Source: Oidiodendron maius Zn
Lineage: Eukaryota > Ascomycota > Leotiomycetes > Myxotrichaceae
Assembly: GCA_000827325.1 (NCBI GenBank)
Contig: KN832890.1
Span: 62,001 to 126,000 of the forward strand
Direction: 5' to 3'
Length of the DNA: 64,000 nt
The notes below the pieces were generated by a model, which saw only the letters and a program-made list of their open reading frames with translations, was not told where the DNA came from and made no database searches. The position numbers were made by a program, and so were the translations under genes. Positions 1 through 11,645 of the stretch are shown here, piece by piece (position 1 is the first letter of the stretch; each line of letters opens with the position of its first letter).

Positions 1-384
1 ACTACCAGTGGCGATGACCAGGGCATGGTATGGTATCTGTTGATTGCTCACTGTAGAGTCACCGACCTGAATGGTAACAGCACGAGCAGCTGTGTCAAGT
101 GCTGTCGCCTTTCCCTGGATAATCGTATATAGCTGTGAATCGTATTGTTTAAATGCATCGGCTATAGGGAAAAAGAATTTCGAGGTTGGCATGAGATCAG
201 GACAGGAAATCGCGCGGGGTGCTGCAATTCGAAACATAAAATCCTTCGATGGGTTCACAATACATAGATGGTAATCGAGTCGGTCTGGTAAAGAAGGCGA
301 CACATGCTTGAGAAAGTAATGCGCGGCCGAGAGGCCAGCAAAGGAGCCTCCCAAGACGATGATATTTTTCTTCTTCTCTGCCAT
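1..384 (-). CDS. AIF-like FAD-dependent oxidoreductase, N-terminal part
   Basis: The reverse strand reads from an ATG at 384 without a stop to the window edge (128 codons), so the C-terminal part lies outside. Residues 8-20 read IIVLGGSFAGLSA, a Rossmann dinucleotide-binding loop, preceded by a lysine-rich start (MAEKKKN). The last residues (ALVIATGS) match the ATG motif that closes the first FAD half-domain in pyridine-nucleotide disulfide oxidoreductases of the AIF/AMID/NDH2 type. The family transfers electrons from NAD(P)H to FAD. A role in apoptosis or as an NADH dehydrogenase cannot be decided from this part. No signal peptide is visible. Family assignment is good; the specific function is unknown. 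Confidence 0.8.
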   Translation of the reverse strand, partial: MAEKKKNIIVLGGSFAGLSAAHYFLKHVSPSLPDRLDYHLCIVNPSKDFMFRIAAPRAISCPDLMPTSKFFFPIADAFKQYDSQLYTIIQGKATALDTAARAVTIQVGDSTVSNQQIPYHALVIATGS

Positions 385-675
385 CTTGCGGTCGTATGTA
401 GATAAGAGCGTTTTCTACAGGTAGACCAAGATGAACTTATGTGGATTATAGGAATCTATAACCAGTGTACCTCTAGCTGCGGAAATGAAACAGGGGTTAC
501 AAAGGAGACAATCTTTAGTCGGGGCAATAGTTCCCCCTCAACCGACCGGAGCAAACAATCTCAAAGACCCTCGGTTACGGGAGACATCCGCAATACATTA
601 CAAACGAAGGGAATTGCCGAAGGAAAGAGGGGAGTTGCCCCGCGCTACGGTGCCTATATCCTCACTATCTTATCT

Positions 676-738
676 ATGATGCTCATTACTTAGACTATGA
701 TACTCATTACTTAGATTACGATACTCAGTACTTAGATT
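676..738. repeat. three tandem copies of a 21-bp unit
   Basis: Three consecutive 21-bp units start at 676, 697 and 718, each close to ATGATACTCATTACTTAGATT, with differences at a few positions. They lie about 290 bp upstream of the AIF-like gene in noncoding DNA. I see no function. The rest of 385-1320 holds no recognisable gene. Confidence 0.8.
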
Positions 739-1320
739 TGCCATTTGCATTTATAATCCAGGAAATGGGGGGCGTCAAATTACAAGTCCGGGTTTTCATA
801 TACTACTAGTTCCCCCGCGGGATAATTTCGGAAATCACATGCTCGGTGCTACCTAAAACGTAACGAACAATACAAATAAAATGCATGATTCAAGACGTTT
901 GTGAGCCAATTCAATCTCGGAGATTTAGTGTAAGGGCACTTGGGGTCCGAGTCGCATGAGAGCCATTGATCCCATACTCACAATTGGTTGGGTGCCACTT
1001 GCATCACAGTCCAGTAACTAAATTCTCCTCGCCTCCTATCTATAGGCTGTAAGCGTGGTGACGATATGCTATTTTCTGTCTTCACTGCTGTTGTTCTCTT
1101 TAATTTTATACTGTTCTAATTAGACCATACAATTAGGGTAGCTTTCAGTCTTAGGGACAACCGGGCACAAGTTATAGTTGACCGGTCTGTTGCAGAGGTC
1201 CGGCAGCAATATAACATAAGGGTTTAACTCAATAAGGGGTGTATTAAGTGCACTAAATCGACTGAATAGCTGGGGGTTACAGAGATACGTACTCCCTAAT
1301 ATATATACTTAAACTTCTAG

Positions 1321-1580
1321 GCAGCGCTGATCGGCAGCCGAAGATGCTAGGAAGCCAACTCATCATAGAGGCTTAGTTAATGCAGCAGGTGGAGGCTGTT
1401 ATAGGGGATATTGACTGCTCCACCCAGGGTAGTCGGTTCCGGACGGAGCTTCTACACAGTGGTCTGTATGCCCAAGCTCGTCTTCGGCCGTATGGCCGCT
1501 GCTAGTCCAGCCGGACCACTGCCGATGATGATTACCTTATGCAATTTATTAGCTAACTCTTGCTCTGTATTAGGAGAGGG
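1321..1580 (-). pseudogene. relic of an FAD-dependent monooxygenase N-terminus
   Basis: In one reverse frame, reading down from about 1540, the translation gives KVIIIGSGPAGLAAA, then (after a stop) KLRPEPTTLGGAVNIP, then a further stop and LSLYDELAS. This order is the N-terminus of salicylate-hydroxylase-like flavin monooxygenases: the GxGxxG FAD loop, an R-PEPTTLGGA segment, and an LYDELAS segment. At least two stops interrupt the frame here and no downstream two-thirds of the gene is recognisable between 385 and 1320, so this is a dead fragment. It sits about 230 bp from the copia element. Confidence 0.65.
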
Positions 1581-1811
1581 GAGGTATTCTAAGAGTAGTC
1601 ACCTTTTGTACAGGTTTCACTTGGCCTGTCAAAAGGGGGGAAACGGGCTTCAGAGATGGCCCCCACGCTGTGTGACATGGACAAATCCACATAGCAAATG
1701 AATGGGCCAAATAGAATCCATGAATCAATATAGCAGTGTCATACCATTGCAGCTTGGCGGGATCTCATGCCCGAGGTATAGCGGTACGGTACTGTAGCCG
1801 TCAGTTGATGG

Positions 1812-2059
1812 TGTCAGAGTTTGCTTATATAATTGATACCCAATCCGGTGGATTGAAGCCCAACCCTAGAAGCATATAAACCCCTAAGCCAGAGGGTTAT
1901 ATCCTTAATTAATTGAAGCACTTACACACCCTTTACAGCCCTATTTACGTGCCCTTTTACGGTTCATTGTTCTGCCAGTATAACCTGTAGAGGATATTAC
2001 CGATACGTTGTAGTTGTAGCCGTATTAAGTTTAGCGCTACATTGCTCGTAAACCTGACA
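1812..2059 (+). repeat. copia 5' long terminal repeat
   Basis: This 248-bp repeat has TG...CA ends and is preceded by GATGG. It differs from the 3' LTR at only four positions that I could find, all transitions. At three of them this copy keeps CA where the 3' copy has TA, and at the fourth it has TA where the 3' copy has TG. Confidence 0.97.
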
Positions 2060-2071
2060 GGTTATGAGCCC
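2060..2071 (+). other. retrotransposon primer-binding site, half-tRNA type
   Basis: The 12 bases immediately after the 5' LTR, GGTTATGAGCCC, are the reverse complement of GGGCTCATAACC, the anticodon arm of eukaryotic initiator tRNA-Met (CAT anticodon). Known copia elements prime from such an internal half of initiator tRNA rather than its 3' end. The match is seen in the sequence. The tRNA identity is from memory of the conserved anticodon arm. Confidence 0.75.
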
Positions 2072-2208
2072 GGCTCTTTAATATAGCTTTAACTACAACC
2101 CCTCTTACGGATAGCAACCAGTATTACGCTTCGAAATACGGTCGCATCGCTATATTCACAGGTGATAACTATGCAGCCTTTGCAACGACCTGCTGCACTG
2201 CCCTAGTA

Positions 2209-5200
2209 GTGGTAGGAGCCTGGTCTATCGTTGATAGCACTGAAATTAGACCTGCTGGTGCTGGTACAGGGCGCCGAGACTGGGATAATCGCAATCGAAA
2301 GGCTATACAGCTGATCAGCAGCTCAGTTAGTGCACCGTTCCAGCCTTGTATTACAGATAGTATTAATAAGGAGGACGCTAATATAATATAGGCTGAACTA
2401 ACTAAGGAGGATCGAGCTATAAGCAGGGTATACCAGGCTAATCTATACTCTTAATTCAACCAAGCTGCTTAGAACCCTCAAACCGAATCAATTCGAACCT
2501 TTTAAGCTTGACTAGAAGAGTTTAGAGCTCAATTAGTCAATACAGAGTATATAATCAATAAGAATGATATAATATGGAGGATAATATCCGCAATCCTGGA
2601 TGAAGGAGACTGGAGGCAAGCCAGACAGTTCTGCTTGTAAGACAATTTGGACCTTATAGCTATTATCACGACCCTACAATCTTATAAAAAACCTATTACA
2701 GGTACTCCAGGATTAGCTGCAGCTGGAGCTATAGCTGCTCTAGCTAATTCAGGGCTGAATTCTGGATCCTAGCATCCTATAGGCTATAACAATACAAGAG
2801 GTGGCTATAGAGGATCTGCAAGAGGCTACAGGCGTGGCTATAGAAGAGGAATACAAAAGGGTGGAAGAGGAGGTTATTTATAAGGTAATAAGGACACCTG
2901 CTTCTTCTGTAATAAGTAGGGATATCTATAACGTAATTGCTTCAAATACAAGAAGGTAAAAGAGGCTCTTAATAACTAGGGAGAAGAGTATATAAATACA
3001 GTCTCTTATATCTTTTATTTCAATCAAACAGAGCCAGATTGTTCCCTCTATCTGACTGATAATAAATACGCCTATATAACCAACTCAAATAGATCCTGGG
3101 TAGTGGATTCGGGCACAATACGTTATTTTAGTGGATTTACGGGTGATTTTATAGCCCTGAAGCGATAGACAACCCTATAGATAGTAAGGATAGTAGATAA
3201 TACAGCATTTGAGGCTCTTGGTTCAGGAGATATTAAGCTGCAGACAACCTACAGGCTGTATATCCTATAGAATATATAGTTTATACTAGAATTCAGCTGC
3301 TGGCTAGTCTTAACTGCAATGCTTAATGATAAGGGTATTACAGTAACCTTTAAGAACCACAATTTATAAGCAACCTACAGATCAAATATAGTATTCTCTA
3401 GCTCCAGGAAGCTAGGACTATATTATATTGATTTATAGACTGATTCAGCAATAGCAACAACCTTAATGCTGTTATCTATAGATATAGGCTCTAGAATCCT
3501 GCCTGTAATATAGTCGTTACAAGAGCTTTAGTATAATCGTCTCGGTTATCCGAATTACTGGACTGTAGAAAAAATGCTGGAGTATACAGATAGGATATCC
3601 TTCTATAAATTGACTATAGTAGATCAAATTGTAGGTAATACAGTATATAAAAGCTGTTTAGCTGGCTATATAAAAGAGTCCTTTAATAAGAAGACTAATA
3701 CTTACGCTATAGGTAAGCTAGTGCGATTATACTGTAATATATCCGGAATATAGGATAAGAGTATCCAAGGATATTGATACTTCTTACTAGTTATAGATAA
3801 TACAATAAGGTGTATCTAGATCCGTTACCTTAAGAGCAAATCCATATAGGACTGTATCCCTGTCTTTAAGCAACTAGTCAATAAATTAGAATATAAAACC
3901 GGCTGTAACGTGGTATATATACAGGCTGATAATAGTAAAGGAGAGTTTGGATCCGAATTTCAAGGCTATCTAAACAATAAGCATATTATATTCAAGCTGT
4001 CCCTAGCATATAAATACTCCCTGAACAGAGTGATCGAAAGGGCTATAGCAGTAGTCAACAAGACAGCCAGGTTAATCCTATATAGAGCAAAGGCTCCCTT
4101 ACAGCTCTAGTGCCTCGCAACAGAGCATATAGTCTATTTGAAGAATCGGCTGCTGATGACTGCCCTTCCCTAGGGCGACTCTACAGATATATATACGCCG
4201 CTGCAGGCGTTTACTGGCCTAAAGCCGAATCTGAGCGTCTTACGGACCTGGGGATATACAGCATACCCCTTAAATTCGCTCGAACGGATACCCAGGAAGT
4301 GGGATCCTAGAATACAAGGAGAGTATATGTTTGTCGGCTTAAAAGGCAATAAGATCTAGAGGTTCTTGAACCTAGAGACCCTAAAAGAAGAGGTCTCTAT
4401 AGACATTGAATTCCATGAATTCAAGTTCCCTATTATAGCTAAAGATGCTAACGGTCGACTATTACCTAGGAAGCCTGCACTAGTACCCACGGATACCCTA
4501 CAGCTGCCAGAGCTTAGAACAGGAGTGTCTGGAGCTAATTTACAGCCGCTAGAGCATCCTGCTGATACGTCTAGGGCAGATTTACGGACAAAAGCTGCTA
4601 TTACAGACCATATCTTATCTGAGAAGCAGATTCAAGAGGCTCAGACTCCTGGAAACAGTGCAAGTGCTGAGTATTCTGGCCGTAATCTACCTGTATAAAA
4701 GACGGTTAGGTTTGTAGAGGCAGATAGTACAAGAGGTGAGGCTATTGAGCCTATATACAGTAGCAGAGGAGTTTTACCTGTACCTAGAGTCAGTAGTGAA
4801 GCTGTAAAGGCGTTTCCTGATCTCTCTAGCGGAGGTATATTGCCTGCCCCTTCTTACGATAGGGGGTTACAGACCAGAAAGGGTCTGAACTCAGCAGCTA
4901 TCTTTAAACAAACATGGTCTGGCAGGGTGCCTAAGCTGACTGTTTTTACTGATTCTGTGGCACAGCTTGTTATGGAGCTACAGGCCGTCTGTATTAAGGG
5001 TGATTCTAGTTTAATTAAGGTCCCTGCTACACCCTTTGAGTCTGTTTCGCTTAAGGAGGCTATAAAGGAGGATGCTCCTGTATAGAAGAAAGCGCTATTA
5101 AGTGAACTTCAGTCCCTAAAGAATATATACACCTTCTTGATTGTTCTAGTCCCTAAAGGCTAAAGGGTAATCCAATGTAGGTGGGTTTTATAGAAGAAAC

Positions 5201-6606
5201 TAGATGCTAAAGGCAACCTAGCTAGATATAAGGCTAGGGTTGTAATTAAGGGCTTTGAACAACAGTACAGTCTTGATTACTTTACTACCTTTATATCCGT
5301 TACTAAGTTTAATACGTTATAGGTCCTTCTTGTTATTATTATAGAACTAGACCTTAAAGCAGATTATATTGATATTGATACTGCATTCTTGAATCCTGCC
5401 TTAAAGGAGGAAGTTTATATAGAGTTACTGGAGTATTTTGAGTTATTATACCCTGATATTGAGCCTAGAACTTGTTTATAGCTCTTAAAATCTCTTTACA
5501 GATTGAAACAAGCTTCTAGAGAGTGGTTTCAGGAAGTCAATTTATTCTTCTAGAGCTTAGGATTTAATCCTATAGATATAGATCTGAATCTCTTTGTCTA
5601 TAATAGAGTATATATATTACTTTATATAGATAATATACTAATTGCAGGCTGCCTGGACGATATTGCAGCTATAAAGCAGCAAATTGTAGCTAAGTGGAAG
5701 TATAAGGATCTAGGACTAGTTATAATATTTGTTAGCTTTCAAATTATAAGGGATCAAGCAGCTAAGACCTTGATTATTCATTAAACAGCCTATATTACAA
5801 GACTCCTAGAATGATTTAAGCTTAATAAATCTAATCCTATATACTTACCAATTCCAGCTAATACAGTCCTAAAGCTTAAGCTGGATATTCATCCTATAAA
5901 CTGAAACCAACCGCTATAGCCTATTAAAACAATAGTCTATAGGCAGGCTGTTGGTTGCTTGCTTTATCTGATGAATTGCACTTATCCTGATCTATCGTAT
6001 CCAGTTGGACAGCTAGCTAGGTATATACAAAACCCTTAGATTGATTACTTACAGCTTATAAAGCAGGCCCTTCGCTACCTTAATGGTACCCGAAACCTAA
6101 GGATCAGATATCAGTTTATAAGCAAGAGACCTAACCCTTATAACCTGTATTCTGATATAACCTAGGGCTCCGAAAGTGATTGTATATCCTTTTAAGGCTG
6201 GGTTATTATCAGGGCAGGGGGAGCGATATTATAGGCATTATAACGCTAGCGGTCTATAGCCTTAAGCTTAATAGAGGCTGAGTTTATAGCTGCTAGTAAA
6301 GCCGCAAAAGAAGCAGTATAGCTTGAAAAGCTTATTACGGCTCTTAACGACTATATTATAGAGCTACCTACACTCCGCTATAATAACTTAGGAGCAGTGT
6401 TACTGGTTTACAACCTGAAATATCATACAAAATCAAAGCATATAGACATCCGTTATATGTTTATACAGAATGATTTGATTGCTTAAAATAGACTCAAAGT
6501 TGAATATATCCCTGGCTCGGATCAGCCAGCCGATATACTCACTAAGCAACTGCCAGTTGAAGCAATATAGAGGTATATACAAACCCTAGGTATAAGAAGA
6601 GCCTAG
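2209..6606 (+). pseudogene. copia Gag-Pol polyprotein, many in-frame stops
   Basis: One forward frame runs through the whole element, broken by TAG/TAA codons but, as far as I translated it, by no indel. Landmarks in order: a Gly/Arg-rich Gag tail; a zinc knuckle near 2900 of the form CFFCNK-x-GY-x4-C, whose expected His is Tyr (CAT to TAT); a protease segment WVVDSG near 3100; integrase with a DN and a GxExG-like block near 3910-4110 followed by IYTPLQAFTGLKPNLSVL; reverse transcriptase near 5160-5800, where the YVDD-type motif reads YIDN; RNase H near 6140-6330; and a C-terminal block ending DQPADILTKQLP. Stops at Gln positions and the His-to-Tyr change fit CpA-to-TpA mutation. Confidence 0.92.
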
Positions 6607-6796
6607 AGTTGTATCAGGGGCACTCTTGTACCGTAATATAGACCCTTTCAGGCCTGTAGAGCTGCTGAACTTCCTATAAGGGAGATATAAGCAGGCTATA
6701 GCTGTAGCTATAAGCTTACGGGCCGTTACGGGAGTTAATAAGGCCTAGATATCAGTGAAATATAGAGGTCAAGGTTGAGGCTTCGGATTATAACGC

Positions 6797-6805
6797 AAGG
6801 GGGAG
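6797..6805 (+). other. polypurine tract for plus-strand priming
   Basis: AAGGGGGAG directly abuts the 3' LTR, the expected place and composition of an LTR-retrotransposon polypurine tract. Confidence 0.85.
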
Positions 6806-7053
6806 TGTCAGAGTTTGCTTATATAATTGATACCCAATCCGGTGGATTGAAGCCCAACCCTAGAAGCATATAAACCCCTAAGCCAGAGGGTTATATCCTT
6901 AATTAATTGAAGCACTTATACACCCTTTATAGCCCTATTTACGTGCCCTTTTACGGTTCATTGTTCTGCTAGTATAACCTGTAGAGGATATTACCGATAC
7001 GTTGTAGTTGTAGCCGTATTAAGTTTAGCGCTGCATTGCTCGTAAACCTGACA
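6806..7053 (+). repeat. copia 3' long terminal repeat
   Basis: This is the second 248-bp LTR copy. It ends CTGACA and is followed by the target duplication GATGG at 7054-7058. The next 356 bp (7059-7414) hold no gene other than the upstream region of the HET gene. Confidence 0.97.
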
Positions 7054-7414
7054 GATGGAACTCTGCTCCAGTCGCAAAATATGGTGCCTCAGGTATGAAT
7101 TCCTGCCAAGTCCCGCGCGAGACTGGGGCTTGTCATAATCTGACAATACTTGTCCCCCGTCCCACATGTGATGAATATCCTCGATCCGCATGGTCTTCCA
7201 CCTTTCTGCATTCCACATCCTCCATTCACCAACGCTGCTCGATTACACGCTACTTATTGGTGATTGATGTGAAACTTCCGTTATCCGCAGGCAGTATTCA
7301 GGGCATATGCTACAGGTGACGGTGGCACATCGTCCAACTCCGGATCAGACATCAACATGCCAATTGTTGTTAACCACTTTTCGAATTGTCCTACTCGTCC
7401 CAAGTTCACTCTAG

Positions 7415-9406
7415 ATGTCCTTATGCTCGATTTGTAAAGACTTGGACGAATCTGTGTCTCTCGATTATGGATGGCCGCTGCTTCGTGTTCGGCAATCGGC
7501 AGCAAAAGGATGTCAAACGTGCGGACTGTTACTCAGCTCTACACTGGCTCTCAATGTCGGCAAATTCGACGATATTAATTTGGCGATTGGCTGGGATACG
7601 ATGCGCATTGATGGACTCCGTATTGTTGTGGGATTGACAGAGCCAAGGAAGTTCCTCTTCGGACTAGATATGTTTGTTGCCGATGGTAAGGAACATGGCT
7701 TCTCTTCTCTCCTCTCCCAGTAATCTCAAATTATTATTTGGATTTGTTTTACTGCTTTTCTGCTTCTTTATTTTATAATTATTCAGTAGAACAAGGTTCT
7801 TGATTGCCCTTCATCTCGAATCCCGAATTGGTTGCTAATAATTGCAGGCGACCGTCCACCCTGGAAACGCAAGAAGCAAGGCGAATCAGTAACAGAAATA
7901 TCCGGAGACACGATCTCTGAGGCGGCAGTGTCAAGAATTTCCAGTTGGATTCAGACTTGCCAATCAGACCACTTATGCAAAAGTATCGCGCAAAGCCCTC
8001 TCCCTAAAAGAGTCCTGGACATCTCAGATCCCAGCTCGGTGCGCCTCTACTGCCCCGGTGACAATGAGTTTCATAAATATGCCTGTTTGAGCCACTGCTG
8101 GGGACCATCTCGACCCCTAATCACAACCACAGAAAATATCCGCCGCTTACGAGACTCCATTCCGTGGCTGAACCTTCCGAAAACTTTCCAAGATGCAATT
8201 CATGTCGCTCGGAAGCTCGGCATCTCATACCTGTGGATCGATTCTCTCTGCATTATTCAGGACTCGAAAGAAGATTGGCAAGCCGAATCTTCCAAGATGG
8301 CTTCCATATACGCCAATAGCACCGTTACCCTCGCCGCTTCCCGAGCTGCATCTGACTCTCAGGGTTGTGCCGCCATGTCTCCCGACATACACCGCTCTCA
8401 AAGGCTAACATATCTGTCACCGGATGGGTTCCCACAGACAATCAGCATACGAGGAACACTGACTCACGGCCAAGGTCTTGTCCCCCTCCCTCTCCTATCT
8501 CGCGCCTGGGTCTTCCAAGAACGACTCCTCTCCCCTCGAATCGTGCATTTCACCCACGAAGAGTTGGTCTGGGAGTGTATGGAACAAACCACTTGCGAAT
8601 GCGGTTGCATTCGCTCGCTCTGGTCACCCGGGTTCATGCCTTTCAATAAAGACCTGCTTCACGAGCAGAGATTATATCGCGCCTCGAAAGCAGAACTTAG
8701 GCTTACTTGGCACAATATCGTCCGGGAATATTCTCGTCTACGGTTATCGCTTACGCGCGATAGATTACCAGCAATATCTGGTGCTGCAAAGAAGTTTGCA
8801 GCTGTCATGCGTTGCGAATACTTAGCCGGTCTGTGGCGGGACAACCTTATTAAAGACCTGTTGTGGAGAAGAACGGGACCACTGGAACTCTCGACACGGT
8901 TAACCTCGGCCCCGACGTGGTCGTGGGCGTCCATCAGTGCGGAGGTAACTTACGATATGACTGTGTCGACCGAGGTGATGGCCGTGGTCGTGGACGCAAG
9001 TTGTGAAGCATTAGGGCCTGATCTTTTCGGGGAGCTAATTAGTGGGAAGATCGTCATATCTGGATTGCTTGCTCCTGTGACGCTGAAATGGAGGGATCAT
9101 CACGGTATTAGGGAAGCCGTCTCAATTAGTATCGGGAAAGATGAGCCTGTTTGTTCTGGAAGTATTGTCCTGGATGTTGATGCGGTCGAGGTCGCGACTA
9201 ACATATACTGTCTGAAGCTGGCATCCCAACAAGGGTTGATGGATACAATAGGAAGCCTTGAGATTTCTCTGGTTCTGACGTGTCTCGATGATCAGACCCA
9301 GATCTACCAAAGAATTGGGTTGCTGAAGGTAGATTTCCAAGGGACGGCACCGGACTTCGATATCTACCGGGACGTTTTAGAAACAAGAACATTATCAATT
9401 ATCTAG
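7415..9406 (+). CDS. HET domain (heterokaryon incompatibility) protein
   Basis: Two exons, 7415-7685 and 7848-9406, give 609 residues. The 162-bp intron starts GTAAGG and ends TTGCAG with a CTAAT branch just upstream, and splicing restores one Gly codon. The N-terminus has paired CxxC motifs (CSIC, CQTC) common in HET proteins. The HET core follows: YACLSHCWG at about 168-176, YLWIDSLCIIQD at about 218-229, and SIYANSTVTLAA at about 244-255. The C-terminal half has no repeat domain. HET proteins trigger cell death or growth arrest when incompatible strains fuse; which partner this one senses cannot be seen. The frame is intact and the codon pattern looks normal, so it is probably functional. 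It starts about 360 bp from the retrotransposon's right LTR. Confidence 0.9.
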
Positions 9407-9846
9407 ACAAGTGGAAATCTTGCGAGACGCAATACTCTACGTCTTCTGAATACAATACAGAATAAAACAATGTGCTGAGCGGTAACGCCAGTGTCAGTCT
9501 TCCGTCCTCATACCATCCGCCCCCGTTACCTAAATCAATAGTTCAAAACTACCTAGTACGTGGTCAACTATTGCATTCTTCTCAGGTAGAAGATGAACCG
9601 TGCTATTGTGTATTGTTTGTCTATACGGTATTTAAATGCGCGCTTCATTGCTTTTCTTCTAGCCTTCAGTCATGGCTGTGACGGGGACGCAGCTGCAGTT
9701 GGGGACTTACGCTGCCCCACTGCCCGGAAACCAGGATCTGCATCCTCGCTCAACATAGGCATGGGGTTGGTGTTGAATGGCTCTTCAAGGGGAGTTTCGC
9801 CTACCCCGCGCCTGCTTATCTCTTACAACACAGAGCTCCACACAAC
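9407..9846. other. intergenic, P450 upstream region
   Basis: I see no gene or motif that I can support here. It separates the HET stop from the P450 start and carries the P450 promoter. Confidence 0.6.
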
Positions 9847-11645
9847 ATGTTTCTCTCGCGCTGGGATACCCGAACCCTCATACCGGTATTGTTGTCTGTC
9901 GTAGCCGGATATACCATCCTGTTAAGGATTCGCACATGGAGCCGTCTGTGTCATGTCCCAGGCCCATGGTTCGCTGGGTTATCAAAGTTCTGGCTGTTGA
10001 GGAAGGCTTTGGGCGGTCGCTTCCATCTCGATACAGCGGAGGCTTGCGAGAAATATGGTCTGTGCTCTCTATATTATAGGATAATTAGAGAAGTCAGTTT
10101 ATTGATACTTACAGCAAGGCCCGATCGTACGCGTAGGGCCAAATGAGCTCGTCACCAACGACCCAGTTGTTTTGAAGAGGATGTCTGCCGTTCGGTCGCC
10201 TTATCGGCGATCCGCATGGTATGATGGGGCGCGCCTTGAGCCTGAGTATGATTCTGTATTTTCCGAGACGAATGAGGAACGTCATAACATGCTTCGATCG
10301 AAGGCGGCAATGGGGGTAAGGCCCTTAAACGAAGTCGATCGAGTCGTATGAACGGGTAGCTTACAAAATCCAAGTATTCGGGAAAAGACAACGAATACCT
10401 GGAGCAATCTATCGATGACAATATAGGAAGCCTCGTCCGACTCTTGGATTCAAAATATATCTCGACGACAACAGAATTTAAGCCTGTTGATATGGCCCAA
10501 AAGTTTCAGTTGCTTACTCTCGATATCATTTCCGACATTGCATTTGGGGAAGCATTTGGAAATCTTAAAGCTGATGAGGATCTTTCTTCCTATATAAAAA
10601 CCATGGACAACATGTTTCCATTAATTATCCTGCTTGGAACTTGGCCTGCACTCGCTAAGGTATTCTTCTCAAAGGTTCTTAGACCATTCCTCCCTAAAGA
10701 AACAGATACAATTGGCATGGGAAAGTTGATGGGGTTCGTAATCTCACGTTGCATTTCCCTCTCCTCCAAACTCTCTAGACCTAACATAAAGTTTCTCGTT
10801 AGAATTGGAAAGAAGGTAGTTGCAGAACGATTCGGTCCAAACAAGAAGGTCAAGCAAGACATGATCGGATCTTTAATTGCTCACGGCCTCACACAAAGAG
10901 AAGTCCAGAGCGAAACTCTGCTTCAAATGTAACGCACCCCTCCTCATGTCCTGCGATCACATCCAAGCTAACTCCCTTGATCGTAAAGTGTCGCAGGCTC
11001 CGATACATCAGCAACAGCCATGCGTGCGACTCTCTTATATATCGTCTCCAACCCGCACGTGCAACAGAAACTCCTCGAGGAAATATCTAAATCTTCAATC
11101 TCCACCCCAATCACCGATGCCGAAGCACGAAAGCTCCCTTATCTCCAAGCAGTCATTAAAGAAGGTATGCGTATCTTTCCACCTGTCACAGGCTTTATGT
11201 CCAAGACAGTGCCTCCAGACGGGGATACAATAAAAGGCCTTTATATTCCCGGGGGGACAACTATTGGTTGGTCCCCTTTCGGCTTAATGAGGAACGAGAA
11301 ACTCTGGGGCCCGGATGCCAAGGTGTTTCGCCCGGAACGCTGGTTTGAAGGTACCCCGGAGGAGATCCAAAGCAAGGAGATAGATGTGGAGATGTGTTTT
11401 GGGTACGGGAAGTATCAATGCCTAGGCAAGAATATTGCGAATATTGAGCTAAACAAGGTCTATGTTGAGGTGAGTTCATGTTAGGAAAGAGAATTTCCGA
11501 TTCGAGGATAACACATGATTAGCTGCTACGGAATTTCGAATTCACGGTTGTGGATCCTGTGACGCCATGGAAGTGCTTTAATGCAGGGCTGTTTCTCCAG
11601 AGTGACTTATGGATGAGAGTTACCAAGCGCGTACCGAGTCTTTGA
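9847..11645 (+). CDS. cytochrome P450 monooxygenase (pisatin-demethylase/benzoate-hydroxylase-like)
   Basis: Six exons (9847-10057, 10119-10315, 10375-10733, 10803-10928, 10989-11469, 11523-11645) join in frame to 498 residues, a normal fungal P450 length. A hydrophobic membrane anchor occupies roughly residues 10-27, followed by the proline hinge CHVPGPW. Conserved parts: I-helix VAGSDTSAT from 299, ExxR as EGMR 356-359, FRPERW 411-416, and the heme loop FGYGKYQCLG 435-444 with Cys442 as iron ligand. It would act on the ER membrane with a P450 reductase; the substrate is unknown. Introns 1, 2 and 4 must end in AAG to keep frame and the conserved YGPIVRV, GYSGKDN and QIVAGSD junctions, which is unusual. 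It lies in an oxidative gene neighbourhood but has no obvious operon-like partner. Confidence 0.9.

Larger units (their letters stand above)
1812..7053 (+). mobile_element. full-length Ty1/copia LTR retrotransposon, RIP-inactivated
   Basis: Two 248-bp direct repeats (1812-2059 and 6806-7053) begin TGTCAG and end CTGACA, and are flanked by the same 5 bp, GATGG (1807-1811 and 7054-7058), the target-site duplication. A primer-binding site follows the left LTR and a purine tract precedes the right one. The internal frame gives, in order, Gag with a zinc knuckle, aspartic protease, integrase, reverse transcriptase and RNase H, which is the copia order (integrase before RT). Many in-frame TAG/TAA codons make it non-autonomous. 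The insertion is complete and recent enough for a perfect target duplication. Confidence 0.97.
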
